64,000 nt of DNA from Wenjunlia tyrosinilytica (GTDB lineage: Bacteria > Actinomycetota > Actinomycetes > Streptomycetales > Streptomycetaceae): the NCBI RefSeq assembly GCF_014646055.1, contig NZ_BMMS01000004.1, positions 1 to 64,000 of the forward strand, written 5' to 3'. This document shows positions 40,996 to 50,568 of the stretch, piece by piece; position 1 is the stretch's first letter; the number at the start of each line of letters is the position of its first letter. Under the pieces are notes generated by a model. That model was not told the DNA's origin, made no database searches, and was given only the letters and a program-made list of their open reading frames with translations. The position numbers and the translations under genes were made by a program.

Positions 40996-43900
40996 TTACT
41001 TCACGAGGCCGTAGGCCTTGTAGATCGTCTGGTTGGTGACATTGCCGTCCTTGTCGTCCAGCTTGACCTTGAACGAGACAGAGGTCGCGTTCTCGGGGTG
41101 GCTGAGCTTGAGGACCCGGTTGCCCTGGTCCATCGTGACCGGGGCCTTCTTCCACGTGGTGCCCGCGTCGTAGGAGACCCGCACGTCGAGGGTCTTGAGG
41201 TTGGAGCCCGCAGCCGGGCCCTGGATCCGCAGCGGGACGGTCAGCTTCTTGCCCGCCTTGGCGGTGCTGGCCAGGGTCAGCTTCGGGGTGAAGCGGACCG
41301 TGGACAGCGGGAGCTTGACGGGGCCGTCACCATCGGGGCGGGACGAGGAGAACGTCCAGTCCGCCACGACCCGGGTGCTGACGGCCGAGACCGCGCTGCC
41401 GCGGCTGACATCGGTGCTGATCTTGTACGTGGTCTTGGCGTCCGGCAGTTCCGCGGTGAGCGGGCACGGCGTGGACTTCTCGTTCAGGATCGTCCTGCCG
41501 TCGCCGGTGACGACGGTCTTGGCCTTGCTGAACACCGAGCCACCGACGTGACCGGACCCATCGGTGAACATCGGGATGCACAGGCGCAGTTCGTCCTTGG
41601 TCCGAAAGGCACCGCTGTCGTCCGACGCCTTGCCGACGCTGGGGCCGAACACGCCCTGGTTGAACGTGGTGCGGTAGACCTTGCCCGCCTCGTAGGTGCG
41701 GGCAGGGCCCTCCTGGGCGGTCTCGTCCTCGCCCTTGCTGTCCTCCTGGGAGAAGAAGAAGGCCCAGGCCACACCGGGCAGGATGTTGACGTAGTGCTTG
41801 GCGGTTCCGGGGATGGCGGAGGTGCCCACGGCGCCGCCGACGATGCCGCCCTCGTCCCCGCCCGCCCATTGAGCGCCGACGAGGCCCTTCTTGCCCTTGG
41901 CGGCCGATCCGGCGATGACATCGACCTGGGCGAGTTCGTCCTTGGTCGTCTTGTGGCGGTACCCGGTGTAGAAGGAGCCGTGACGCTGGTACACCAGGTT
42001 CCACCGGGTGCTGCCCTTGCCCCAGATGCCTCCGATGGAGCCGGTGAACTGCTTGGCGGTCAGCTTCGGACCGAAGTGTGCGGTGGTGACGCCCTTGAAG
42101 TCGGGGGACAGCCAGGAACTGCCGGCGCCCTCTCCGATGGCGACGTTCCAGTTGACGTAGCCGAAGAGCTGCTTCGCGGCGCTGTCCGGCAAGGTGATCT
42201 TGATCGGCTTGGTCTTGCGGGCGTCGATGGTGAGCGAGGTGTCCTTGGTCACGGACAGCTTCGGCCGCAGGATGAGCGCGACGTCGGCGTCGTCGCCCCC
42301 GCGCGGGGTGAGGACGGGTGTGTCGACGGCGTAGATGCCCTTGGGCACACGCACCTTGATGGTGCCCTTGCCGGACAGTTCCCAGTAGACCGGCCGGTCC
42401 AGGCCCTTCACGAGGCCGTAGTGGGCCTCGGCGGGCTTGCCCTTGGCGTCGATGAGCTTGAGCGTGAGGTTGTAGGACTCGGCCTCGCGCTCGACGGCGA
42501 GCGAGGTGCGGACCGTCTGGCCCTCGGCCTTGGCCACGAGGGCGCCGGTGTACGCGCCGTCCTTGGCGTCCACCCTGGTGTCGGCGGTCACCTTCACGTC
42601 CGCGGTCTTGCCCGCGGGCACGGTGACCTTGTCGACATCGGCCTTGAACAGTCCCTCGGGAGCGGGCTTGCCGTCGGGGCCGAGGGTCTGCACGGCGAGG
42701 TCGAGGGTGACGTCGGCGTTACCGGTGTTGCGGTAGGTGATCTTCTTCGTCACCGGCTTGTCGTCGTCGTGCGGCCACTGCTGGGTGCCGAACCCGACCG
42801 AGGTCTGGTCGGTGGCCACGGACTGCTTGATGGCCGTGGTCAGGTTCACCCGGCCGGTGCCCTGCTGGAAGGCCGACAGACCGTCACCGGGCTTGGCCGA
42901 GGCGGTCAGTGCCCGCTTGATCTGCCGGCCGCTCCAGTCCGGGTGCTGCGAGGCGATCAGCGCGGCGGCACCGGCGACATGCGGAGTCGCCATGGAGGTG
43001 CCCGACAGCTTGACGTACCCGGGTGCGGCCGGGGTGCCGATGACGCCCTTGGCCGCCTTGGCCGCGACGATGTTCACCCCGGGGGCGGTGATGTCGGGCT
43101 TGAGCGAGCCGTCGGCGGTGGGGCCGACACTGGAGAACTCGGCGAGCTTGTCCGACTTGTCCACGGCGCCCACGGTCAGCGCCTCGGCCGCGCTGCCGGG
43201 CGAGCCCACGGTCCTGTCGCCGGGGCCCGCGTTGCCCGCGGCGATGGCGAACAGCACGCCCTTGGTGGTCGACAGCTTGTCGACCGCGGCCTCGAGCGGG
43301 TCCACCTCGGGGGTGTCGTCACCGCCGAGGCTGAGGTTGACCACCTTCGCGCCCTGGTCGACGGCCCACTGCGCGCCCGCGATGATCCCGGAGTCGCCGC
43401 CCGAGCCCGAGTCGTCGAGGACCTTGGCCGACAGCAGCTTGGCGTCGGGGGCGACACCCTTGTACTTGAACTTCGACTTCTTGCCCGAGCCCGCAATGGT
43501 GGAGGCGACGTGCGTGCCGTGGCCGACGTGGTCGACATTGTTCTTGGAGTCGGAGAAGTTCTTCTTCGCCACGACCCGGTCCGACAGGTCCGGGTGGGTG
43601 TCGTCGACGCCGGTGTCGAGCACGGCGACCTTGACGCCCTTGCCGGTGTAGCCGGCCTTCCACGCGTCCGGCGCGCCGATCTGCGGGACGGACTTGTCCA
43701 GGCTCGCCCGGCGCACGCCGTCCAGCCAGACCTTGGCGATCCCGGCGGCCGCGCCGCGGGAGACACCGGAGCCGTCGGTCAGCGCGTCCCACACCTTCGA
43801 GGAGGCGGACTTCCTGGCGGTCAGCGCCTGCCCGCCGACCACGGGCAGGTCGCGCTTCACGGTCAGCCCGGCGGAGCGCAGCGCGGCCTTGGCCTGCGCC

Positions 43901-44334
43901 TTGTGCGCGGTGTAGGCGACGATCAGCGGCAGCGTGCCGCGGTGCTGGTCGTCGTACTTCGACTTCAGCAGCTCGGTGACGTCGAACAGACGCCGATCGA
44001 GCCTGCCCTGCGAGACCAACTTCGCGGCGTCCACGGGGATCACATACGAGTGCCCCTTCAACCGCCTGACGGAGACAGCCGTCCCCTTGCGGCCCTTGCC
44101 GGGCGTGACCGACGTGACCCGTCCCTTGGCATCGACACGGACCCGGTCACCCGTGATGAGCGTGACGGTCCGGCCGGCCTTGTTGGCCACCGTTTCACCG
44201 CTCTTCCACTGATCGGGCCACTGATCGTGCTTGAGCGTGGGCGCGCCCTGAGCGCCCGACGCCATTCCCAGCGACAATGCTGTCGCCAGTGCGGCGGCCA
44301 GGATCGCCCCGGCCCTGTTCCTGGATCGCAACAA
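40996..44334 (-). CDS. Secreted S8 (subtilisin-like) serine protease
   Basis: This 1112-aa exported protease has a signal peptide (about residues 1-30, ending SGAQGA), a long propeptide with inhibitor-like sequence, and the S8 triad: Asp in AVLDTGVDDTHPDL (about 238), His in VGHGTHVASTIAG (about 273) and Ser in LSGTSMATPHVAGAA (about 443). Beyond about residue 550 lie beta-sandwich regions with no named domain. The start is TTG 44334, set by GAGGTGAAG. It is convergent with the DUF1203 fusion gene. It resembles the large vesicular or extracellular subtilisins of streptomycetes. Confidence 0.92.
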   Translation of the reverse strand: MLRSRNRAGAILAAALATALSLGMASGAQGAPTLKHDQWPDQWKSGETVANKAGRTVTLITGDRVRVDAKGRVTSVTPGKGRKGTAVSVRRLKGHSYVIPVDAAKLVSQGRLDRRLFDVTELLKSKYDDQHRGTLPLIVAYTAHKAQAKAALRSAGLTVKRDLPVVGGQALTARKSASSKVWDALTDGSGVSRGAAAGIAKVWLDGVRRASLDKSVPQIGAPDAWKAGYTGKGVKVAVLDTGVDDTHPDLSDRVVAKKNFSDSKNNVDHVGHGTHVASTIAGSGKKSKFKYKGVAPDAKLLSAKVLDDSGSGGDSGIIAGAQWAVDQGAKVVNLSLGGDDTPEVDPLEAAVDKLSTTKGVLFAIAAGNAGPGDRTVGSPGSAAEALTVGAVDKSDKLAEFSSVGPTADGSLKPDITAPGVNIVAAKAAKGVIGTPAAPGYVKLSGTSMATPHVAGAAALIASQHPDWSGRQIKRALTASAKPGDGLSAFQQGTGRVNLTTAIKQSVATDQTSVGFGTQQWPHDDDKPVTKKITYRNTGNADVTLDLAVQTLGPDGKPAPEGLFKADVDKVTVPAGKTADVKVTADTRVDAKDGAYTGALVAKAEGQTVRTSLAVEREAESYNLTLKLIDAKGKPAEAHYGLVKGLDRPVYWELSGKGTIKVRVPKGIYAVDTPVLTPRGGDDADVALILRPKLSVTKDTSLTIDARKTKPIKITLPDSAAKQLFGYVNWNVAIGEGAGSSWLSPDFKGVTTAHFGPKLTAKQFTGSIGGIWGKGSTRWNLVYQRHGSFYTGYRHKTTKDELAQVDVIAGSAAKGKKGLVGAQWAGGDEGGIVGGAVGTSAIPGTAKHYVNILPGVAWAFFFSQEDSKGEDETAQEGPARTYEAGKVYRTTFNQGVFGPSVGKASDDSGAFRTKDELRLCIPMFTDGSGHVGGSVFSKAKTVVTGDGRTILNEKSTPCPLTAELPDAKTTYKISTDVSRGSAVSAVSTRVVADWTFSSSRPDGDGPVKLPLSTVRFTPKLTLASTAKAGKKLTVPLRIQGPAAGSNLKTLDVRVSYDAGTTWKKAPVTMDQGNRVLKLSHPENATSVSFKVKLDDKDGNVTNQTIYKAYGLVK

Positions 44335-44728
44335 CTCTTCACCTCGAATCGCCTTGCGATATGCGGGTGAACGGCAGGCGGCAAGAAGAGCTGGTGTATT
44401 CCTTGGAAGCCCTTATGGCCCACCGCGCTCCGCCTGAGGGGCCCATGCTTCCTTTCCCTCGCTTCACGAAACAAGGGAGTTTTCCTGGCAGTTGTGTAAC
44501 AGCGGCGGCATTCTGGGAGGTGTCCGAATTACGGACGGAACGGAAGCGCCCCGGCCGCCCTGCGCCGCCGCCGGTGGCCTTCACATGGATCGTGGAGATC
44601 TGGTTCCTCATGCCGATGCCGGACCGCGCCCGGGACGCGCCGCAGCTCCGAAGAACATGTGGCTGGACGTCAGGCGGCACGGACGGGTGGAGCCTGAAAC
44701 ATTGTTGAGAGCGTGACGAGAATGCGCG
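44335..44728. other. Upstream region of the S8 protease gene
   Basis: This gap of about 390 bp between the protease start and the terminator of the next gene is AT-richer than its surroundings at 44380-44540 and presumably holds the protease promoter. Short frames through it have no ribosome sites. No operator palindrome stands out. Confidence 0.5.
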
Positions 44729-44761
44729 AGGGCGCGCCCGGCGGTGTGCCGGACGCGCCCT
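44729..44761. terminator. Terminator downstream of the small L,D-transpeptidase gene
   Basis: An 8-bp stem, a C-A mismatch and a further 5-bp stem (44729-44742 with 44748-44761) close a five-base loop. It lies 32 bp past the 3' end of the minus-strand L,D-transpeptidase gene. Confidence 0.75.
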
Positions 44762-44793
44762 GCGGCAGTGCGAGCGGGGCGATTGCCTGCCGG

Positions 44794-45495
44794 TCAGGTG
44801 CCCCGCTTGCGACCGTAGACAAATACATCGTCGCCGTTCCTCAGCATGTCCCAATATTTGGCGGCGTCGCCCTTGCGCATATTCACGCAGCCGTGGGATC
44901 CGGGAGGCGACCACACGTCACCGGCGATGGAGTGGAAGGCCTGGCCACCGTCGAAGAATTGACTGTAGGGCATCGCCACGTCGTAGAGGTCGGACCAGTG
45001 GTCCTTGTCCCTCCAGTAGATCTTCTTGGCGCCGGTACGGGTCTCGTAGTGGTCCCGCCCGGTGCGCACCGGCACGGGCCCGAACTTCAGCGTCTTGCCG
45101 TCCTGGATCCAGCTCAATTGCCGGGTCAGGTCCACACAGGCGATCCGCCCCTTGTTGGTCGGGCATCGGCCGGCCTTGTTCGGGTTCTTGCCCGCGGCCT
45201 TCTGCTGGAGCATCAGGTCCATCACCCCCCAGGTGATGGGACCCGCGTAGCCGATGTTGGGGCTTATCCCGTGCTTGGTCTGAAAGGCCTGGATGGCCTT
45301 GCAGTCGGCCGGTGACTGCCTGCCGTCGACCGGGCGGCCGAGGAACTTCTCGACCTCCTTCTGGTACGGGCCGGTCCGCGTCGTACAGGACGCCGCCTGG
45401 GCGGGCGCGCCGAACGCGACCGTCAGCGGCACGACCATCCCCGCGACGCCGAGCGCCGCGCCAAGTCTGCGGCGTACCGCCGCGCTTGCTCCCAT
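44794..45495 (-). CDS. Secreted L,D-transpeptidase with peptidoglycan-binding domain
   Basis: This 233-aa protein has a signal peptide (about residues 1-34, ending APAQA), a PGB1-like peptidoglycan-binding region (DCKAIQAFQTKHGI) and a C-terminal YkuD domain with the catalytic Cys in SPPGSHGCVNMRKGDA. Such enzymes form 3-3 cross-links between diaminopimelate residues in the wall. ATG 45495 is chosen as the signal peptide start. It is followed upstream by a second, larger L,D-transpeptidase gene. Confidence 0.92.
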   Translation of the reverse strand: MGASAAVRRRLGAALGVAGMVVPLTVAFGAPAQAASCTTRTGPYQKEVEKFLGRPVDGRQSPADCKAIQAFQTKHGISPNIGYAGPITWGVMDLMLQQKAAGKNPNKAGRCPTNKGRIACVDLTRQLSWIQDGKTLKFGPVPVRTGRDHYETRTGAKKIYWRDKDHWSDLYDVAMPYSQFFDGGQAFHSIAGDVWSPPGSHGCVNMRKGDAAKYWDMLRNGDDVFVYGRKRGT

Positions 45496-45569
45496 TTTCT
45501 TTTGTCTCCCCTCGGCACACCCCCCGTGGGCTGTGACGCCGCACGGTACCTGTCGCCGATTAGGACATC

Positions 45570-45600
45570 CGACGGCCACCCGTGGTTGCGATGGCCGTCG
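45570..45600. terminator. Putative terminator of the large L,D-transpeptidase gene
   Basis: A 9-bp stem (45570-45578 with 45592-45600) closes a 13-base loop, about 34 bp past the stop of the gene at 45634-46953. The loop is long, so the call is moderate. Confidence 0.45.
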
Positions 45601-45633
45601 AGGGGATCGGGGCAGTGGGAGTGAGGGGCGCGA

Positions 45634-46953
45634 TCAGGCGGCGCTTCCGGCCTTCCACTGCGCCCAGGAGAGGTTCCATCCGTTGAGGCCGTTGTCCGGA
45701 GAAACAGTCCGGTCGGGTGAGTGCACGACGTTGACGACGTCCCCGGTGATGGAGTTGTCGAAGAACCAGGCGGCGTCGGTGGCGCTGTCGCCCCCGCCCT
45801 TGACGTCCTGCACGCCGATGCAGCCGTGGCTGGTGTTGACCTTGCCGAAGACGCCCTTGCCCCAGTAGTTGCCGTGGACGAACGTGCCCGTGTTGGTCAG
45901 GCGCATCGCGTGGGGCACGTCGGGGATGTCGTACTCGCCCTTGCCGTCGTCCTTGACGAAGCCGACCGTGGCCCCGTTCATCCGGGTCTGCTTGAACTTC
46001 TCGGCGATCACCATCTGCCCGTTGTACGTGGGGTTGTCCGGGCCGCCCGCGGAGATCGGCAGGGTCTTGATCACCTTGCCGTCGCGGGTGACGGTCATCC
46101 GATGGGTCTTGGTGTCGACCGTGCTGACCTGGGAGCGGCCGACGGTGAAGGTGACGTCCTTGGACTGGACGCCGTAGACCCCGGCGGAGCCCTGGACGCC
46201 CTTGAGGCGCAGCTTCAGGGTCACCTTGGAGCCACTCTTCCAGTACTCCTGCGGGCGGAAGTCGAGGCGGGTGCCGCTGAACCAGTGCCCGACGACCTGC
46301 TGGCCGCTGGTCGAGGTGACGGTGATCGCCTTCTGGATCCGGGCGCGGTTCTGGATCGCCTTGTTGAAGTTGATCGACACCGGCATCCCGACGCCCACGG
46401 TGGAGCCGTCCTCGGGGGTGAAGAAGCCGATGACGGTGTTCGCCGCGGACAGGGTCGCGAACGAGGCGTTCTTGGTCTCCTGACGGCCCTTGGGGTCCTT
46501 GGCGACGGCCGTGAGCCGGTACTTCATGGCCTGGTCGAGCCTGACCGAGGGCTCCCAGGAGGTGCCGTCGGGCGAGATCGCGCCGGTGACCGGCTTCCCG
46601 GTCTCGACGGCGGTCATGGAGACGGCGGTGAGCTTGCCGCCCGCGACACGCACCTTGACATCACCTTCGCGATTGACGTTGTTCGCGCCGTTCTTCGGGG
46701 TGATCGTTATGGACGCGTCCGAGGCCTGCCTGGCCGCGGCCTGGTCGGCCTTGGCCTGGGCGGAGCCGGCCTTGCCGGAGTCGGCGGAACCGGAGCCGCT
46801 GGTGGTGCAGGCGGTCAGCGACAGGGCAGCGCCGACCACGACGGCGGCGCTCGCCAGGCCGGGGCGCAGACGTCGCGTTCCCGGGGCGGGGCGGTTCCCG
46901 CCCTCCCGGTCGCCGGTACGGCTGGCGCTGGTCGGAACGACCTTCACTCGCAT
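45634..46953 (-). CDS. Lipoprotein L,D-transpeptidase with Ig-like domains
   Basis: This 439-aa protein has a lipoprotein signal with lipobox LTAC (Cys near residue 50), two Ig-like domains (about 75-250) and a YkuD domain with the catalytic HGNYWGKGVFG and NTSHGCIGV motifs. This layout matches LdtMt2-type enzymes, which make 3-3 cross-links. ATG 46953 has GGAG only two bases before it; GTG 46947, two codons later, has better spacing and may be the true start. It stands just upstream of the smaller transpeptidase gene but with its own terminator. Confidence 0.92.
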   Translation of the reverse strand: MRVKVVPTSASRTGDREGGNRPAPGTRRLRPGLASAAVVVGAALSLTACTTSGSGSADSGKAGSAQAKADQAAARQASDASITITPKNGANNVNREGDVKVRVAGGKLTAVSMTAVETGKPVTGAISPDGTSWEPSVRLDQAMKYRLTAVAKDPKGRQETKNASFATLSAANTVIGFFTPEDGSTVGVGMPVSINFNKAIQNRARIQKAITVTSTSGQQVVGHWFSGTRLDFRPQEYWKSGSKVTLKLRLKGVQGSAGVYGVQSKDVTFTVGRSQVSTVDTKTHRMTVTRDGKVIKTLPISAGGPDNPTYNGQMVIAEKFKQTRMNGATVGFVKDDGKGEYDIPDVPHAMRLTNTGTFVHGNYWGKGVFGKVNTSHGCIGVQDVKGGGDSATDAAWFFDNSITGDVVNVVHSPDRTVSPDNGLNGWNLSWAQWKAGSAA

Positions 46954-47166
46954 CTCCACTACTTCTGCTGGGTCGGTTCGCGGGGTCCCATCGGCAGAGC
47001 CCCTGGGGCGGCGAGGCCTCGGGGGCTCCACATGTGGAACAAACACTTCCCATAGGAACACTCGCTACACCGTTCCGGTTGCCGCCCGCGGCGAAATGTG
47101 GGAAAGCCCACTCAACGCCCCGTTTCGACCGTGACCACGGGCAATGGGGTCCGTACCCTCCGTTCC

Positions 47167-47529
47167 ATGAGCGAAGAATCCGCCCCCCGGTTCGCCCGCC
47201 TCCAGGTGGAGCTGGTCGTCGAGATCACCGACCCCGACGAGCTGGCCTCAGCGGCGCTGGCGGAGGTGGCGAGCGACGAGTACATGACCGACGAGGAGCG
47301 CAGGCACGCGGTGTCGGCGATCAAGGAGGACGACACCGAGGCGCTGGCCTACCTCATCGACCCCTTCGACCTGCTCAACACGGTGCCGGGCATCGAGCTC
47401 GCGCAGGCCTCGTGGCAGTGCTCCAAGGCCGACTACGACCCCGACAGCGAGGACTGGGCCCTGGGCGAGGACGAAGGGGACGGTGACGAAGGGGACGGTG
47501 ACGAGGGGGACGGCCGCGAGGTGAGGTAG
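47167..47529 (+). CDS. Conserved acidic hypothetical protein
   Basis: This 120-aa soluble acidic protein has a central helical domain (ELASAALAEVASDEYMTDEERRHAVSAI and ALAYLIDPFDLLNTVPGIEL). Its C-terminus has a DEGDG pentapeptide about three times, encoded by a 15-nt repeat. It is divergent from the L,D-transpeptidase gene. Close relatives are common in streptomycetes without assigned function. Confidence 0.75.
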   Translation: MSEESAPRFARLQVELVVEITDPDELASAALAEVASDEYMTDEERRHAVSAIKEDDTEALAYLIDPFDLLNTVPGIELAQASWQCSKADYDPDSEDWALGEDEGDGDEGDGDEGDGREVR

Positions 47530-47665
47530 GCGACGGGAGCGCGGGCGCCGCGCGGGCGGGAAGAGCGGGCGGAAGCATCAGGAAGCCGACGTCGAACTTC
47601 CCGCCGCGAGCTTCCTGTCAGTAGCATCGGGCAACGTCAACACGCCGCTCCCGCAGGGGGATCCG

Positions 47666-47848
47666 TTGGACATACGCCGTCTGCTCATCGCCACCGCGGC
47701 CGCCGCGGTCCTCATCGCGCTGATGTTCGTCCCCTCGGCGACAGCCTCGGGCCGGCAGCCCCACAAGGGGTCGGCGGGCGAGACCCGGACGGTGGTCTCG
47801 GACGCGGCGGGCCGTGCGGTCGGCGCCGCGCTGACGGCCGAACGCTGA
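47666..47848 (+). CDS. Small secreted or membrane-associated peptide
   Basis: This 60-aa protein has a hydrophobic N-terminus (RRLLIATAAAAVLIALMFVPSATA) that is either a signal peptide or an anchor, followed by a 30-residue polar part. It begins at TTG 47666 with CAGGGGG upstream. No family is recognised. Confidence 0.6.
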   Translation: MDIRRLLIATAAAAVLIALMFVPSATASGRQPHKGSAGETRTVVSDAAGRAVGAALTAER

Positions 47849-47907
47849 GCCGGACGGACGCAGGGCCTGGACGGACGCAGGGCGTCCCGGAGAGGGGGCG
47901 GACGACT

Positions 47908-47938
47908 TCAGGGGCCGGGCAGATACCCGGCCCCCTGA
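47908..47938. terminator. Terminator between the small-peptide gene and hutH
   Basis: A 12-bp GC-rich stem with one bulged C (47908-47919 with 47926-47938) closes a six-base loop between convergent genes. Confidence 0.8.
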
Positions 47939-47993
47939 GTTGCGCGGTCCGCCGCACCGCTCTCGCGTCCGCGGCGGCCGGCGCCCGGCGCCG

Positions 47994-49571
47994 TCAGGCG
48001 AGCAGGCCCGTGGCCGACTCGGCGGCGTCGACCAGGCCGCCGGAGCGGACGAAGGCCTCGGCCTCGGCCAGGTCGGGGGCGAGGAAGCGGTCCGTGCCCG
48101 GGCCCTGGACGCCCGCCTCGCGGGTGGCCTTCAGGATCTCCCGAGTGGCCTGCGCGGGTGAGGCGTTGGGGTTGCCCCACTGCCGCATCTCGATGGCGCG
48201 GGAGGCGGCCACCAGCTCGACGGCGATGATGCGGGCCAGGTTGTCGACGGCCGTGCGCAGTTTGCGCGCCGCCGACCAGCCCATGGACACGTGGTCCTCC
48301 TGCATCGCGGAGGAGGGGATGGAGTCCACCGAGGCGGGGACGGCCAGCCGCTTGTTCTCCGAGACCAGGGCGGCCTGGGTGTACTGGGCGATCATCAGAC
48401 CCGAGTCCACGCCGGGGTCGTCGGCGAGGAACGGCGGCAGGCCGTGGGAACGGTTCTTGTCCAGCAGCCGGTCGGTGCGCCGCTCGGCGATGGAGCCGAG
48501 GTCGGCGACGGCGACGGCGAGGAAGTCCAGGACATAGGCCACGGGGGCGCCGTGGAAGTTGCCGTTGGACTCGACCCGGCCGTCGGGCAGGACGACGGGG
48601 TTGTCCACGGCCGCGGCGAGCTCGCGCTCGGCGACCAGCCGGGCATGGGCGAGGGTGTCCCGTCCGGCGCCCGCGACCTGCGGGGCGCAGCGGATGGAGT
48701 AGGCGTCCTGGACACGGGGGGCGTCGTCCTGGTGGTGGCCGGTCAGCTCGGACCCGGCGAGCACCCGCCGCATGTTCTCCGCGCTCGCGGCCTGGCCGGG
48801 ATGCGGCCGGATGGCGTGCAGCTCGGGGGCGAGGACGCGGTCGGTGCCGAGCAGTGCCTCGAGGGAGAGGGCCGCGGTGATGTCGGCGGAGGTGAACAGG
48901 CGGGCGAGGTCGGCGCAGGCCATGACCAGCATGCCGAGCATGCCGTCGGTGCCGTTGATGAGGGCGAGGCCCTCCTTCTCGCGCAGCTCGACGGGGGTGA
49001 TCCCGGCCTCGGCGAGCAGCTCGGCGGCGGGGCGAATCGTTCCCTCCGAGCCTTCCTCGCCGGTGCCCGGGCCTTCCGCAAGGCCCTCGCCCATGAGCAC
49101 CTGCGCGCAGTGGGCGAGCGGGGCCAGGTCGCCGGAGCAGCCGAGGGACCCGTACTCGTGGACGACCGGGGTGATCCCGGCGTTGAGCAGCTCGGCCATG
49201 GTCTCGACGACCACCGGGCGCACCCCGGTCCGGCCGGAGGCGAGGGTCTTCAGCCGCAGGAACATCAGCGCGCGCACGACCTCGCGCTCGACCCGGGGGC
49301 CCATGCCCGCGGCGTGGGAGCGGACCAGGGAGCGCTGGAGCTGGGCACGCAGCTCCGGGCTGATGTGGCGCACCGCGAGGGCGCCGAACCCCGTGGAGAC
49401 GCCGTAGACCGGCTCGGGCTTGGCCGCGAGGGCGTCGATGACTTCACGGGAGGCGGCGACGGCTTCCACCGCGCTCGGGGAGAGCTCTACCCGCGCCCCA
49501 CCCCTTGCGACGGCCAGCACGTCGTCGGCATTCACGTCGGACGGGCCGACCACCACAGTGTGCAGATTCAT
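47994..49571 (-). CDS. hutH: Histidine ammonia-lyase
   Basis: This 525-aa enzyme converts L-histidine to urocanate and ammonia, the first step of histidine catabolism. The MIO-forming segment GSLGCSGDLAPLAH (Ser near residue 146) has Cys-Ser-Gly where most HutH have Ala-Ser-Gly. YGVSTGFGAL and QEDHVSMGW are intact. ATG 49571 or the in-frame GTG 49577 may be the start. No other hut gene lies near, which agrees with the dispersed hut genes of streptomycetes. Confidence 0.93.
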   Translation of the reverse strand: MNLHTVVVGPSDVNADDVLAVARGGARVELSPSAVEAVAASREVIDALAAKPEPVYGVSTGFGALAVRHISPELRAQLQRSLVRSHAAGMGPRVEREVVRALMFLRLKTLASGRTGVRPVVVETMAELLNAGITPVVHEYGSLGCSGDLAPLAHCAQVLMGEGLAEGPGTGEEGSEGTIRPAAELLAEAGITPVELREKEGLALINGTDGMLGMLVMACADLARLFTSADITAALSLEALLGTDRVLAPELHAIRPHPGQAASAENMRRVLAGSELTGHHQDDAPRVQDAYSIRCAPQVAGAGRDTLAHARLVAERELAAAVDNPVVLPDGRVESNGNFHGAPVAYVLDFLAVAVADLGSIAERRTDRLLDKNRSHGLPPFLADDPGVDSGLMIAQYTQAALVSENKRLAVPASVDSIPSSAMQEDHVSMGWSAARKLRTAVDNLARIIAVELVAASRAIEMRQWGNPNASPAQATREILKATREAGVQGPGTDRFLAPDLAEAEAFVRSGGLVDAAESATGLLA

Positions 49572-49631
49572 ATTCACGCAGCCTAGGGACTGAATCGGTT
49601 TCTGTCATCACCTGTCCCGTAGGGTCATGGC

Positions 49632-50447
49632 ATGGGACGGGTCACCACGCGGCGCAGGGTCGTGCGCCTCAACGGAGACACAGTCGGCGCGCGCCCCGAC
49701 ACTCTTGCGGGCGAAGAGCCGCTGGAGATCAGGGTCAACGGCGAGCGGCTGACCGTGACCATGCGCACCCCGGGCCACGACTTCGATCTCGTGGCCGGAT
49801 TCCTGGCCACCGAGGGCGTCATCGGATCGCCGGACGAGCTCATCGCACTGCGCTACTGCGCGGACGGAGAGAACACCTACAACCTGCTCGACGCCGCCCT
49901 CGTGCCGGGCGTGGCACTGCCGGCCTCGCTGAACCGCAACCTGCTCACCACCAGCGCCTGCGGCATCTGCGGACGCGACAGCATCGACGCGGTGCGCACC
50001 CGCACCCGCTGGCCGGTGGCGGGCGACCCGGTGCGGATGACCCCCGAGGTGCTCTACACCCTGCCGGAGACGCTGCGGGCGGCGCAGCGCACCTTCTCCT
50101 CCACGGGCGGGCTGCACGCGGCCGGGCTGTTCACGGCCGACGGCGAACTGCTGTGCGCGCGCGAGGACGTGGGGCGGCACAACGCCGTGGACAAGGTCGT
50201 CGGCTGGGCGCTGCGCGAGGGGCGGCTGCCGATGCGCGGGGGCGTGCTGATGGTGAGCGGACGGGCCTCGTTCGAGCTGACGCAGAAGGCGGCGATGGCC
50301 GGGATCCCGGTGCTGGCCGCGGTCTCGGCGCCCTCCAGCCTGGCCGCCGACCTCGCCGAGGAGCTGGGACTGACCCTCGTGGGCTTCCTGCGCGGGCGCT
50401 CGGCCAATGTGTACACGGGCGCGGAGCGGATCGCGGTGGGCGACTGA
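49632..50447 (+). CDS. fdhD: Formate dehydrogenase accessory sulfurtransferase FdhD
   Basis: This 271-aa protein transfers sulfur to the molybdenum cofactor of formate dehydrogenases. The mobile-loop CxxC is present in TTSACGICGRDS (about residue 118), and REDVGRHNAVDKVVG and VSGRASFELTQKA are conserved. It is divergent from hutH across 60 bp. No formate dehydrogenase gene lies in the window. Confidence 0.93.
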   Translation: MGRVTTRRRVVRLNGDTVGARPDTLAGEEPLEIRVNGERLTVTMRTPGHDFDLVAGFLATEGVIGSPDELIALRYCADGENTYNLLDAALVPGVALPASLNRNLLTTSACGICGRDSIDAVRTRTRWPVAGDPVRMTPEVLYTLPETLRAAQRTFSSTGGLHAAGLFTADGELLCAREDVGRHNAVDKVVGWALREGRLPMRGGVLMVSGRASFELTQKAAMAGIPVLAAVSAPSSLAADLAEELGLTLVGFLRGRSANVYTGAERIAVGD

Positions 50448-50568
50448 GGCGCGCCGGGCCGCACCGGGGCCGCGATCTCGGACGGCGAGGCCGGGGCGTG
50501 CGGGCCGTGCGGGACCGGACCGGGGGTAGGCGGCCGGGCGGTCGACGGGCCCCGGCGGACGGGTCACC

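Noticed and set aside
40603-44370. 1255-codon plus-strand open frame across the S8 protease gene
   Set aside because: It is antisense to a clearly recognisable subtilisin with an intact triad. Its composition (Val/Gly/His/Arg repeats) is the expected shadow of third-position GC bias.
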